Positions 35,229-50,975 of a stretch of 64,000 nt of DNA are shown piece by piece; positions within the stretch are counted from its first letter, which is position 1, and every line of letters begins with the position of its first letter. Location of the stretch: positions 101,848 through 165,847 of the forward strand of contig NZ_JOBF01000027.1 in NCBI RefSeq assembly GCF_000718635.1, given 5' to 3'. A model generated the notes under the pieces. It was given only the letters and a program-made list of their open reading frames with translations. It made no database searches and was not told the origin of the DNA. Source of the DNA: Streptomyces varsoviensis. Its GTDB lineage: Bacteria > Actinomycetota > Actinomycetes > Streptomycetales > Streptomycetaceae. A program made the position numbers and the translations under genes.

Positions 35229-35633
35229 TCAGTACTCGGTCATCGCGTGCACCTCGTCCGTTAGGGCGATGAACTCCGGCGACTGGAGCGAGGGGATCAT
35301 CGAGCGCAGGCGCGCCACGTCGCCGCCCGGCCGGATCTTGCCCGTCACCAGGCCCACGAGGGCCTTCATCTCCCGCGTCGTCAGCTTGACGCTGGTCTTG
35401 TACGCCATCCGCAGCGAGCACATGGGCTGTTCCAGCGTGCCGCGCCGGGCCTCCACGAGCCGGCCGTCACGGATGCGGAAGTAGTACGCGATCTCGCCGC
35501 CCTCCGGCGCCTCCCGGATGATGTGCTGGATCTCCAGGTCGAGCCCCGGCTTCTCGGGCATTCGGCCGCCGCGCTTTTCCAACTCCGCCAGATACTCCGC
35601 GGAAAGGTATTTGATCTTCGGCGTCACAGGCAT
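35229..35633 (-). CDS. SCP2 sterol-transfer-like protein
   Basis: A small soluble protein of 134 residues from the ATG at 35633, which has GGAG six bases upstream. The sequence IAYYFRIRDGRLVEARRGTLEQP and the later TREMKALVGLVTGKIRPGGDVARLRSM show the fold of SCP2-like lipid carriers (substrate described as a hydrophobic ligand in the family). It lies divergently upstream of the FabI-like gene with a 241-base gap. It may be a cluster-edge gene that binds an acyl or hydrophobic intermediate, or an unrelated neighbour. An ATG further upstream at 35678 is less likely. Confidence 0.72.
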   Translation of the reverse strand: MPVTPKIKYLSAEYLAELEKRGGRMPEKPGLDLEIQHIIREAPEGGEIAYYFRIRDGRLVEARRGTLEQPMCSLRMAYKTSVKLTTREMKALVGLVTGKIRPGGDVARLRSMIPSLQSPEFIALTDEVHAMTEY

Positions 35634-35831
35634 CACACACTCCGGCATGGCGTGTTCCAAGAACCTCGGTTCCGGCACCGTATCGGCTCGCGCCGCGCGA
35701 AATCGTCATCACTGCTGGGGAATCGGCGGCGCGGTCCCGCGCCCCACCCCCTCCCAAAGAATGAGGACGTGCGGCCGTATTCACCCGCTTCCGGCACGTG
35801 AATTCTGGAGGGCCGGAAGACGCCGAGGCCA

Positions 35832-35844
35832 TGACGTCACGTCA
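35832..35844. promoter_or_regulatory. TGACGTCA palindrome upstream of the FabI-like gene
   Basis: TGACGTCACGTCA begins at 35832 and contains the perfect 8-base palindrome TGACGTCA with a second ACGTCA half. It lies about 30 bases before the FabI-like ATG in the divergent gap with the SCP2-like gene, where an operator for the cluster would be expected. No regulator is assigned. Confidence 0.35.
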
Positions 35845-35874
35845 GGTCAGCTACGGGAAGCGGGAGAGCCGACC

Positions 35875-36750
35875 ATGCTGCTGGAGAACAAACGCCTTCT
35901 CGTCACCGGGGTGCTGACCGAGTCGTCGATCGCCTGGCGAGTGGCGCGCCTCGCCCAGGAGCAGGGCGCCGCGCTCGTACTCACCGGCTACGGGCGCGGG
36001 CTGCGGCTGACCGAGCGGGTGGCCCGGCGGCTGCCGGACCCGCCGGACGTGCTGGAGCTCGACGTGACCCGCGAGGACCACATCGCCGCCGTGGCGAAGG
36101 ACCTCGACGCGCGGTGGGGCCGGCTCGACGGCGCGCTGCACGCGGCGGCCTTCGCCCCGCCGCACATCCTCGGCGGCGGCTTCCTGACCGCGCCCTGGCC
36201 GGCGGTCGCCGCGTCCCTGCACGTCTCGGCGTACTCGTTCGTGGCCCTCGGCCGGGGCCTCGGCGCGCTGCTGGCCGCGGCGGGCGGCGGCTCGGTGGTC
36301 GGCCTGGACTTCGACGGCCGCGTCGCCTGGCCCGCGTACGACTGGATGGGCGTCGCCAAGTCCGCGCTGGAGAGCTGCTGCCGCTACCTGGCCCGCGACC
36401 TCGGCGGCCAGGGAACGCGCGTCAACCTGGTCGCGGCCGGGCCCCTGCACACCGCCGCCGCGCGGGCCATCCCCGGCGCGGAGGCGGTGAGCGGGCCGTG
36501 GCCCGACCGCGCGCCGCTGGGCTGGGACCCCGCCGACGCCGAGCCCGTCGCGCGCGTCGTCTGCGCCCTGCTCTCCGACTGGCTGCCCGCCGTCACGGGC
36601 GAGATCGTGCACGCCGACGGCGGCGCCCACGCCATGGGCTCCGCCCCGAGCCCCCCAAGCGCTGCCCCGCCCTCGCCGGACGGCCCGCCCGCCCCACCGG
36701 CTCTCGCCCCGCGGCCACCGGGCCCCGCCCCGCGGTCACCGGGCCGCTGA
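35875..36750 (+). CDS. FabI/InhA-type enoyl-ACP reductase paralogue, probable resistant target
   Basis: NADH-dependent enoyl-ACP reductase of the SDR fold, 291 residues. It matches InhA/FabI throughout: TGVLTESSIA (cofactor loop), LELDVTREDHIAAV, VVGLDFDGRVAWPAYDWMGV with catalytic Tyr155 and Lys162 in Yx6K spacing, LVAAGPLHTAAARAIPG, CALLSDWLPAVTGEIVHADGG. At residues 89-93 the near-invariant HSIGF reads HAAAF. The changed Gly corresponds to Gly93 of E. coli FabI, a triclosan resistance site, and the changed Ser to Ser94 of InhA, an isoniazid resistance site. A Pro-rich tail of about 38 residues follows the usual end. It opens the halogenase-PKS cluster. It is best read as self-resistance; a tailoring enoyl reductase is the alternative. 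Confidence 0.88.
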   Translation: MLLENKRLLVTGVLTESSIAWRVARLAQEQGAALVLTGYGRGLRLTERVARRLPDPPDVLELDVTREDHIAAVAKDLDARWGRLDGALHAAAFAPPHILGGGFLTAPWPAVAASLHVSAYSFVALGRGLGALLAAAGGGSVVGLDFDGRVAWPAYDWMGVAKSALESCCRYLARDLGGQGTRVNLVAAGPLHTAAARAIPGAEAVSGPWPDRAPLGWDPADAEPVARVVCALLSDWLPAVTGEIVHADGGAHAMGSAPSPPSAAPPSPDGPPAPPALAPRPPGPAPRSPGR

Positions 36751-36765
36751 GCCTCGGCCCGCTCG

Positions 36766-36795
36766 CACCAAAGGATGAGCGCTCATCCTTTGGTG
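36766..36795. promoter_or_regulatory. Perfect 30-base palindrome between fabI-like and MDR genes
   Basis: CACCAAAGGATGAGC at 36766-36780 is followed at once by its exact reverse complement, with no loop base. It starts 15 bases after the FabI-like stop and ends 95 bases before the next start. With no loop and no T-run it looks more like an operator for a dimeric or tetrameric regulator (the cluster TetR is a candidate) than a terminator, though a terminator is possible. Confidence 0.6.
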
Positions 36796-36890
36796 GTGCC
36801 CGGTGAATTCATCAGGCCGACGGAAGACGGACAGAACCCTTCGAACGTAGATTTCCATGCGTTGCGCCAAGGGCCGACGAGTACCCGGCC

Positions 36891-38105
36891 GTGGCAGATT
36901 CCGAACTCACCGAGGGGCCTACTCAGGTGATCACCACCGATGCATGGGTATTGCATGCGGGACCCGCACACCAGGAATCCGGAGATCCTGTACCCGGAGA
37001 ACTGGTGCGGGAAGAATTCAGTTTTCCGGATATCACCGAGAACGAAGTCCTGGTGGCGCCGCTCTACGGCTCCTGGGAAGCGAACATGAGCCACGCCCTG
37101 GACCGCACCCCGGTGGACGTGTGCCGCCAGCGCGGCGAGGACCGCATGGTCATCGGCAATTTCGGAGTCGTCCGCGTCGAGCGCCCGGGGAAGGCGGTCA
37201 CCCGCGTCAAGGAGGGCGACCTCTGCCTGATCCAGGCGTTCGCCCGTACCGACCAGGACGGCTACGTCAAACTCGTGCACGCCTACGACGCCCCCGGCAC
37301 CACGGGCGTCCTGGCCCGCCGCACGAAGATCGGCGAACACCTGCTGCTGCCCCTGCCCAAGGACACCCGCTACTCGCTCCAGCAGTGGGCCGCCTCCTAC
37401 GGGCGCTACTGGACGGCATGGGACAACTGGAAGGTCGCCCACGCCTGCTGGCGCTCCCAGGTGCGTACGGACCCGGCGGACATGGACCCGCCGCCGCTCG
37501 CCTTCGGCTGGGGCGGCGGCGTGGCCGTGGCCGAACTCGAACTCGCCCAGCGCGCCGGCTTCCGCGCCGCCATGGCCTCCGGCAATCCGCGGCGGCTCGC
37601 CGAGATCGAGGCCAAGGGCATGATCCCGGTGGACCGGCGGCTCTTCCCCGACCTCGACCACGACGCGGACCGGATGGCCGCCGACGCCGGATTCCGGCAG
37701 CGCTACCGCCAGTCCGAGCGGACGTTCCTGAAGATTGTGAGCGAACTCAGCGGGCGCCGCGGGGCCGCCGTCGTCATCGACAACATCGGCCGGCCCGTGC
37801 ACCGGGCGACCCTGCGGGCCCTCGGCCGCCAAGGGGTGCTCACCACCGTCGGCTGGAAGCACGGCATGCGGCTGGAGACCGTACGCGCCAACGAGTGCAT
37901 CAAACGCCATATCCACGTCCACACCCACGCCTGCTGCTTCCACGACATCGAGGACATCCTCGAATTCCAGGAGCGGTCGGGCTGGATGCTCGAAGTGGGC
38001 GACCAGCGCGTCTACCGCTTCGACGAGATACCGGAACTCGCGCGCGACTACGCGACGGGACAACTGGATTCCTATTTCCCGCTGTTCCGCGTCGACGAGG
38101 AATGA
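36891..38105 (+). CDS. MDR-family reductase resembling crotonyl-CoA reductases
   Basis: A 404-residue medium-chain dehydrogenase/reductase, GTG start. The N-terminal half has ENEVLVAPLYGSWEANMSHAL, MVIGNFGVVRVERPGKAVTRVKEGDLCLI and an insertion-rich catalytic fold like crotonyl-CoA carboxylase/reductase. The nucleotide-binding part is FGWGGGVAVAELELAQRAGF near residue 200. No zinc-binding cysteine set is visible, and it is shorter than the usual 440-450 residues of CCR proteins. It may reduce an enoyl or keto intermediate of the PKS, or make an extender unit. Carboxylation is not indicated, because I could not align the CO2-binding residues with certainty. It is first after the 30-base palindrome and 42 bases before the halogenase. 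Confidence 0.7.
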   Translation: MADSELTEGPTQVITTDAWVLHAGPAHQESGDPVPGELVREEFSFPDITENEVLVAPLYGSWEANMSHALDRTPVDVCRQRGEDRMVIGNFGVVRVERPGKAVTRVKEGDLCLIQAFARTDQDGYVKLVHAYDAPGTTGVLARRTKIGEHLLLPLPKDTRYSLQQWAASYGRYWTAWDNWKVAHACWRSQVRTDPADMDPPPLAFGWGGGVAVAELELAQRAGFRAAMASGNPRRLAEIEAKGMIPVDRRLFPDLDHDADRMAADAGFRQRYRQSERTFLKIVSELSGRRGAAVVIDNIGRPVHRATLRALGRQGVLTTVGWKHGMRLETVRANECIKRHIHVHTHACCFHDIEDILEFQERSGWMLEVGDQRVYRFDEIPELARDYATGQLDSYFPLFRVDEE

Positions 38106-38147
38106 ACACAGAAGAAGAGAAGAAGAGAAGGACAGAAGGGGAGAGCT

Positions 38148-39494
38148 GTGTCTGAGGTTGACTTCGATATCGGCATCATCGGCGGGGGTCCGGCCGGCGC
38201 CACGGCCGCTTCCTACCTGTCCAAGGCCGGTCTGAACTGTGTAGTGTTCGAGGGCGATCTCTTCCCCCGCGAACACGTCGGCGAATCGCTGATACCCGCC
38301 ACCACGCCCGTACTCGCCGACATCGGGTTCCTGCCGCAGATGGAAGAGGCCGCGTTCCCCAGGAAATACGGGGCCGCCTGGACCTCGGCCACCGAACAGT
38401 CCATCCCCACCATGGGGTTCAAGGGAATGTCGCACGGCTTCCGGGCCGCCGAGGTCGAATTCCACGAACGCGAACAGCTCGGCGTCAACCAGGACTACAC
38501 CTACCACGTGGACCGCGGGAAATTCGACCTCCTGCTGCTCCAGCACGCGAACAGCCTCGGCGCCAAGGTCTACGAGGGCATCCGCATCCGCCGCGTCGAC
38601 TTCTCCGGGCCCCGGCCCCGGATCATCTTCCCGCTCGGCGCCGGCGAATCCTCGGTCACGGTGCGCATGGTCATCGACGCCAGCGGCCGCGGCACGTTCC
38701 TCGGCCGGCAGCTCGGGCTCAAGGTCAGCGACCCGGTGTTCAACCAGTATGCCGTCCACACCTGGTTCGACCGCCTCGACCGCTCCGCCCTCGCGGTCAA
38801 CAAGGAACAGGCGGACTACATCTTCATCCACTTCCTCCCCGTCACCGACACCTGGGTCTGGCAGATCCCGATCACCGACACCGTCACCAGCGTCGGCGTC
38901 GTCACCCAGAAGAAACACTTCAAAGCGTCCAGCTCGGACCTCGAAGGCTTCTTCTGGGAGTGCGTCGGCAGCCGCCCCGACCTGCGCGACGCCCTCAAGA
39001 ACTCCCAGCAGGTCCGCCCGTTCAAGGCCGAGGGCGACTACAGCTACGCCATGAAGCAGATCTGCGGCGACGGCTGGGCCCTCGTCGGCGACGCCGCCCG
39101 CTTCGTCGACCCGATCTTCTCCAGCGGCGTCAGCGTCGCCCTCAACGGCGCCCGGCTGCTGTCCGGCGATGTCATCGCCGCCGCGGAGAAAGGCGACTTC
39201 AGCAAGGGCTCGTTCCACACGTACGAGACCAAACTGCGCCGCGCGGTCGGCAACTGGTACGAGTTCATCTCCATCTACTACCGGCTGAACATCCTGTTCA
39301 CGGCCTTCGTGCAGGACCCGAAGTACCGCATGGACGTCCTCAAGATGCTCCAGGGCGACGTCTACGACGACACCGAGCCCAAGGCGCTCGCCGCCATGCG
39401 CGAGATCACCCGGCAGGTCGAGGAGAACCCCGACCACCTGTGGCACAAGCACCTCGGTTCGCTCCGCGCCCCCAGCGCGGCGCCCCTGTTCTGA
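38148..39494 (+). CDS. PltA-like flavin-dependent pyrrolyl halogenase
   Basis: FADH2-dependent halogenase of 448 residues, GTG start behind AGAAGGGGAG. Motifs: FAD-binding GGGPAG at 12-17; FPRKYGAAW with the catalytic lysine at Lys73; the halogenase signature WVWQIP at 236-241; GDAARFVDPIFSSGVSVALN. Along its whole length it recalls PltA of pyoluteorin biosynthesis, for example REHVGESLIPATTPVL, NWYEFISIYYRLNILFTAF and the HLWHKHLG end. PltA dichlorinates a carrier-bound pyrrolyl group at positions 4 and 5. The proline ligase and dehydrogenase at 59.4-62 kb supply exactly that substrate, so this gene should chlorinate the pyrrole starter. It is a short intergenic distance upstream of the PKS. 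Confidence 0.93.
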   Translation: MSEVDFDIGIIGGGPAGATAASYLSKAGLNCVVFEGDLFPREHVGESLIPATTPVLADIGFLPQMEEAAFPRKYGAAWTSATEQSIPTMGFKGMSHGFRAAEVEFHEREQLGVNQDYTYHVDRGKFDLLLLQHANSLGAKVYEGIRIRRVDFSGPRPRIIFPLGAGESSVTVRMVIDASGRGTFLGRQLGLKVSDPVFNQYAVHTWFDRLDRSALAVNKEQADYIFIHFLPVTDTWVWQIPITDTVTSVGVVTQKKHFKASSSDLEGFFWECVGSRPDLRDALKNSQQVRPFKAEGDYSYAMKQICGDGWALVGDAARFVDPIFSSGVSVALNGARLLSGDVIAAAEKGDFSKGSFHTYETKLRRAVGNWYEFISIYYRLNILFTAFVQDPKYRMDVLKMLQGDVYDDTEPKALAAMREITRQVEENPDHLWHKHLGSLRAPSAAPLF

Positions 39495-39558
39495 CCGTGA
39501 TCTGACCGTACGACCGTCCACCGTCCGGGCCGCAGCAGTTGTTGGAGGGAACGCGCCG

Positions 39559-46307
<6,749 letters not shown>

Positions 46308-46311
<4 letters not shown>

Positions 46312-49300
46312 CCGGAAGGGACATGGACGACCGGGCCAGGCTGGCCCAGGCCCTCGACCGGATCGCGCAGCTACGGACCCGGCTGGAGCAGTACCAGCAG
46401 ACGGACGGGCCCGTCGCGATCGTCGGCATGGGCTGCCGCTTTCCCGGCGGGGCGGACTCCCCGGAGGAGTTCTGGCGGGTGCTCAGCGACGGCGTCGACA
46501 CCGTGCGGCGCTTCCCGGCCGAGCGGGGCGACGCGGACGCCGTGTACGACGCGGACCCCGAGGCACCGGGCAAGGCGTACTGCGTGGAGGGCGGATTCAT
46601 CGAACGGCCCGACGCGTTCGACGCCGAGCTCTTCGGCATCTCACCGGCCGAGGCCGTGGCGATGGACCCGCAGCAGCGGCTGGTGCTGGAGGTGGCGTGG
46701 GAGGCGCTGGAGCGCGCGGGGATCGCCCCCGACGGCCTGACCGGCAGCGCGACCGGGGTCTTCCTCGGCGCCAGTACCAGCGACTACGCGCGGATGCGGC
46801 AGCAGCTCGCCGAGGCGGCCGATGTGGACGCGTACCAGTTGATGGCCGAGCCCGCGTTCCTGGCGGGGCGCGTCGCCTACCACTTCGGGCTGCGCGGCCC
46901 CGCGCACGTCGTCGACACGGCCTGCTCGTCCTCGCTGCTCGCCGCCCATCTCGCGTGCCAGAGCCTGCGCCGCGGCGAGTGCGACCTCGCGCTCGCCGGC
47001 GGGGTGAACCTGATGCTGACGCCGTACGGGTTCGTGCTGGTCAGCAAGGCGGGGGCGCTCGCGCCCGACGGGCGCTCCAAGGCGTTCGCGGCGTCGGCCG
47101 ACGGCTACGCGCGCGGCGAGGGCTGCGGCGTCGTCGTACTGAAGCGGCTGACGGACGCGGTCGCGGACGGCGACCCGGTGGTGGCCGTCATCCACGGCAG
47201 CGCCGTCAATCACGACGGGCGCTCCAGCGGCATCTCGGTGCCCAGCGGCCCGGCGCAGCAGGAGGTGATACGGGCGGCCCTCGCCGACGCCGAGGTCGCG
47301 CCCGCGGGGATCGGGTACGTGGAGGCGCACGGCACGGGCACGATGCTCGGCGACCCCATCGAACTCCGGGCGCTGGAAGCGGTGCTGGGGCCGGGCCGGC
47401 CGGCGGAGCGGCGCGTGTACGTCGGGTCGGTGAAGACGAACGTCGGCCACCTGGAGGCCGCCGCCGGCGCGGCCGGGCTGATGAAGCTCGCGCTCTGCCT
47501 CCAGCACGGGCGCATCCCTCCCAGCCTTCACTTCACCGAGCCCAACCCCAACGTGGACTGGGACCGGCTGCACCTCACCGTGCCCACCGCCCCCACCCCC
47601 TGGCCCGCCGCGCCGGACGGCCGCTACGCGGGCGTCAGCTCCTTCGGCGTGAGCGGCACCAACGTCCACCTGATCCTGGGCGAGGCCCCCGCCCCCGAAC
47701 CGCCCCCGGCCCAGCCGGCCCTCGCGGCGCCTCGCCGCTCCCACGAACTCCTCGTCCTGTCCGCCGCCTCCCGCGCCGCCCTCGACGACCTCGCCGCCCG
47801 CTATGCCACCCGCCTCGGCCTCCCAAGCGAGCCCGCCGCCGGGAACGGAGCGGTGAGCGGGCCCGTAGGACAAGGCGGTTTTACGGACGCCGGCCCGGCG
47901 ACGGTCATCGGCGAGGCGAGCCGCGGTGACCGTGCCGTCGAGCCGGCCGTCCGCGGCTGGTCGGGTGGGGACGCTCGTACGGGGGCGGGTGTGGGTGTGG
48001 GCTCGGCTGGGGGTGGCGGTTCGCTCGCGGACATCTGCCGGGCCGCCGCCCTGGGGCGGGCTCAACTTCCTTATCGGCTTTCGGTAGTTGCTCCTTCTGT
48101 TGCTGGGCTCGGCTCCCAACTTCGGCAGTTCGCCGCCGGGCGGAGTGCGCCGGGCGTTGTGAGCGGGCGGGCCGCGCCCCGGCGGCGAGCAAAGATTGCG
48201 TTTCTGTTCACCGGTCAGGGCAGCCAGTACCCCGGCATGGGGCGCGGGCTCTATGAGACCGAACCCGCCTTCCGGGCCGCGCTCGACGAGTGCGACGCCC
48301 TGCTGCGCGGACACCTCGACCGGCCGCTGCTCGACGTGCTGTACGGGGAGCCGAAGGACACCGCGCTCCTGGACCGCACCGCGTATACCCAGCCGGCGCT
48401 GTTCGCCGTCGAGTACGCGCTGTCCCGGCTCTGGCACTCCTGGGGCATCCGGCCCGGCGCCGTACTGGGCCACAGCGTCGGGGAGTACGCGGCGGCCTGT
48501 GTGGCCGGGGTGTTCGGCCTGGAGGACGCGCTCACGCTGGTCACCGCGCGCGCCTCGCTGATGCAGCGGCTCTGCGAGCCGGGCGCGATGCTCGCCGTGC
48601 CGCTGCCCGCCGCCGAGGCGGCGCGGGAGGCCGAGGCCGACGGCGGGCCCCTCGCGCTGGCCGCCGTGAACGGCGAGCGCGAGTGCGTGCTGTCCGGCGC
48701 CGCCGACGCCGTCGACCGGGTGGCGGCCCGCCTCGCCGGGCGCGGGGTCCGGGCGCGGCGGTTGCGCGTCTCGCACGCCTTCCACTCGCCCCTGGTCGAG
48801 CCGGCCCTCGCCGAGCTGCGTGCCACCGCCGCGCGCGTCGCCTGCGCCGCGCCGCGCGTCCCCGTCATCTCCAACCTGACCGGCGAGGCCGTCGGCCCCG
48901 ACACCCTCGCCGACCCCGACTACTGGTGCCGGCACGCCCGGCGGACCGTGCGGTTCGCCGAGGGGCTGCGCACCCTGGACCGGCTCGGGTTCACCGCCTT
49001 CCTGGAGGCCGGGCCCGGCCGCACCCTGCTGGGCCTCGGCGCCACGGCCCTCCCCGGGCCCGACCGCACCTGGCTCGCCTCGCTGCGCCGCACCGCCGAC
49101 GACGCCGAGCAGATCCGCACGGCGCTCGGCGGCCTGTACGTGCTCGGGGCCCCGGTGGACTGGCAGGCCGTGCACGCCGGCACGGGGGCGCCCGTGGTTC
49201 CCGTGGACCTGCCCACCTACGCGTTCCAGCGGCAGCGGTACTGGTTCCAGGAGCGGGAGGCCGCTGTGCCCGGGGGCGACCGTACGGCCGCGGCCGTGCC

Positions 49301-50975
49301 CACGGCGCGTACCGCCGAGGCCGCGGGCGAACCCGACGGCGGTGCCGCCCCCGACCTGCTGGCGCGGCTCACCGAAGCGGACCCCGGCGCGCGGCCCGGA
49401 CTCGTCGCCGCCCGCCTCCGGGACCTGCTCGCCGCCATGCTGTGGACCCCCGCCGAGGAGCTCGACGCAGGCGCCGACCTGCTCGAACTCGGAGCGGACT
49501 CGCTGATGGTGATGCAGGTGGTGACGGCCTGCAAGACCGAGCTGGCGATCAGCCTCTCGCCGCGCGAACTCTTCGAGCGGCCCACCGTCGCCGACTGGTC
49601 CGCGCTGATCACCGCGCACGCCGAACGGGACCACGAGCTGCCGGGCGCCGCCGAGCGCGGCGCCACGGCGGCGGGGCCCGACTGGACGGACCCGGCCGTG
49701 CTCCGGGCCGACGCCGTACTCGACCCGGACATCCGGCCCTCCGCCGGCCACGCCGAACCGGGCGACGCCTGGCGCGACCCCTCCGACGTCCTCCTCACGG
49801 GGGCCACCGGCTTCGTCGGCGTGTTCCTCCTGGACGAACTGCTGCGCTCCACCGACGCCACGGTCCACTGCCTCGTACGCGCCGACGACCCGGACGCCGG
49901 CCTGGAGCGGCTGCGGTCGGCCGCCGAACGCTACCTGAACTGGCGCGAAGGGGACGAGAAGCGGATCGTGGCGGTGCCCGGCGACCTGTCCCGGCCGCTC
50001 CTCGGCCTCACCGAGGACGCCTTCGACGCGCTCGCGCACCGCGTCGACGCCATCTACCACAACGGCGCCAACGTCAACTTCATCCACAGCTACCAGCAGC
50101 TACGGGCCGCCAATGTCCAAGGCACCGAGGAGATCCTGCGGCTGGCCTGCCGAGGGCCGCTGACCCCCGTCAGCCACGTCTCGACATTCGGGGTCTGGGG
50201 CGTGCCCGAGGACCTGACCAGCACCTTCGCCGAGGACGACGACCTCGGCCGGGCCGGGCGGCTGCCCAACGGCTACCTCCAGACCAAGTGGGCGGCGGAG
50301 CGGCTGGTCTTCGCCGCGCGGGAGCGGGGCGTGCCGGTCAACATCTACCGGCTCGGCCAGATCATGGGCGACTCGCGCCGCGGCACCTGCGTCACCACCA
50401 GCTTCACCTGCTCGGTCATCAAGGGCTGCGTCCAGTTCGGCACGGCGCCCGAACTCGACATGCTCGTCGAGATGACCCCCGCCGACTATGTGAGCCGGGC
50501 CCTCGTGCACGCCTCGAAGACGGCCGGCTTCGGGCAGAACTTCCACCTCCTCAACCCCGAGCGGATCACCTTCGCCGAACTCGTCGGCTACCTCCAGCGG
50601 GGCGGCTGGCGGGTCGGCCGGCGGCCGGGGCCCGAGTGGGTGGCGGAGTTCCGCGCCGGGGTGGGGCTGGAGGACAACGCGCTGTCCCCGCTCATCGACA
50701 CCATCAGCGAGATCGTCCGGGTCGGCCAGGACTCCATGACCTACCGCGTCGACAACGTGCGGCGCGCACTGGACGGCAGCGGCATCACCTGCCCGCCGCT
50801 CGACGACGCCCTCCTCGACACCTACTTCGGCTGGATGGTGCGTACGGGCTTCCTGCCCGCGCCCGAGGGGCCCGCACTCGATGGGCCCGTATCCGAGGGG
50901 TCCGCGTCCGTGCGGTCCGTACGTGATCCCGTACCCGGCCAGTCCGCCGAGCGGCCCCGGAAGGAGAAGCCATGA
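46308..50975 (+). CDS. Type I polyketide synthase module with terminal reductase: KS-AT-ACP-TD
   Basis: A 1555-residue PKS. The N-terminal coiled coil (DDRARLAQALDRIAQLRTRL) is a docking segment. KS3 (about 37-465) has Cys206, His341, His381. AT3 has GHSVGE with Ser723 and HAFHS at 823-827, a malonyl signature. The linker between KS and AT (about 470-620) is Gly-rich and variable. ACP3 carries Ser1065 in GADS. The terminal thioester reductase domain begins at GATGFVG (1165), with Tyr1323 and Lys1327 in YxxxK. It should release the chain as an aldehyde, or an alcohol after a second reduction. This replaces the usual thioesterase. The last 40 residues are a Pro/Ser/Val tail. The downstream flavoprotein gene overlaps by ATGA. 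Confidence 0.95.

Noticed and set aside
36766..36795. Simple intrinsic terminator of the FabI-like gene
   Set aside because: Not excluded, but the absence of a loop and of a T-run makes an operator at least as likely, so it was listed as regulatory.
46641..50087. Open frame of 1148 codons on the minus strand inside the second PKS
   Set aside because: Antisense of an intact KS-AT-ACP-reductase protein; Gly/Arg/Ala-rich translation without motifs.
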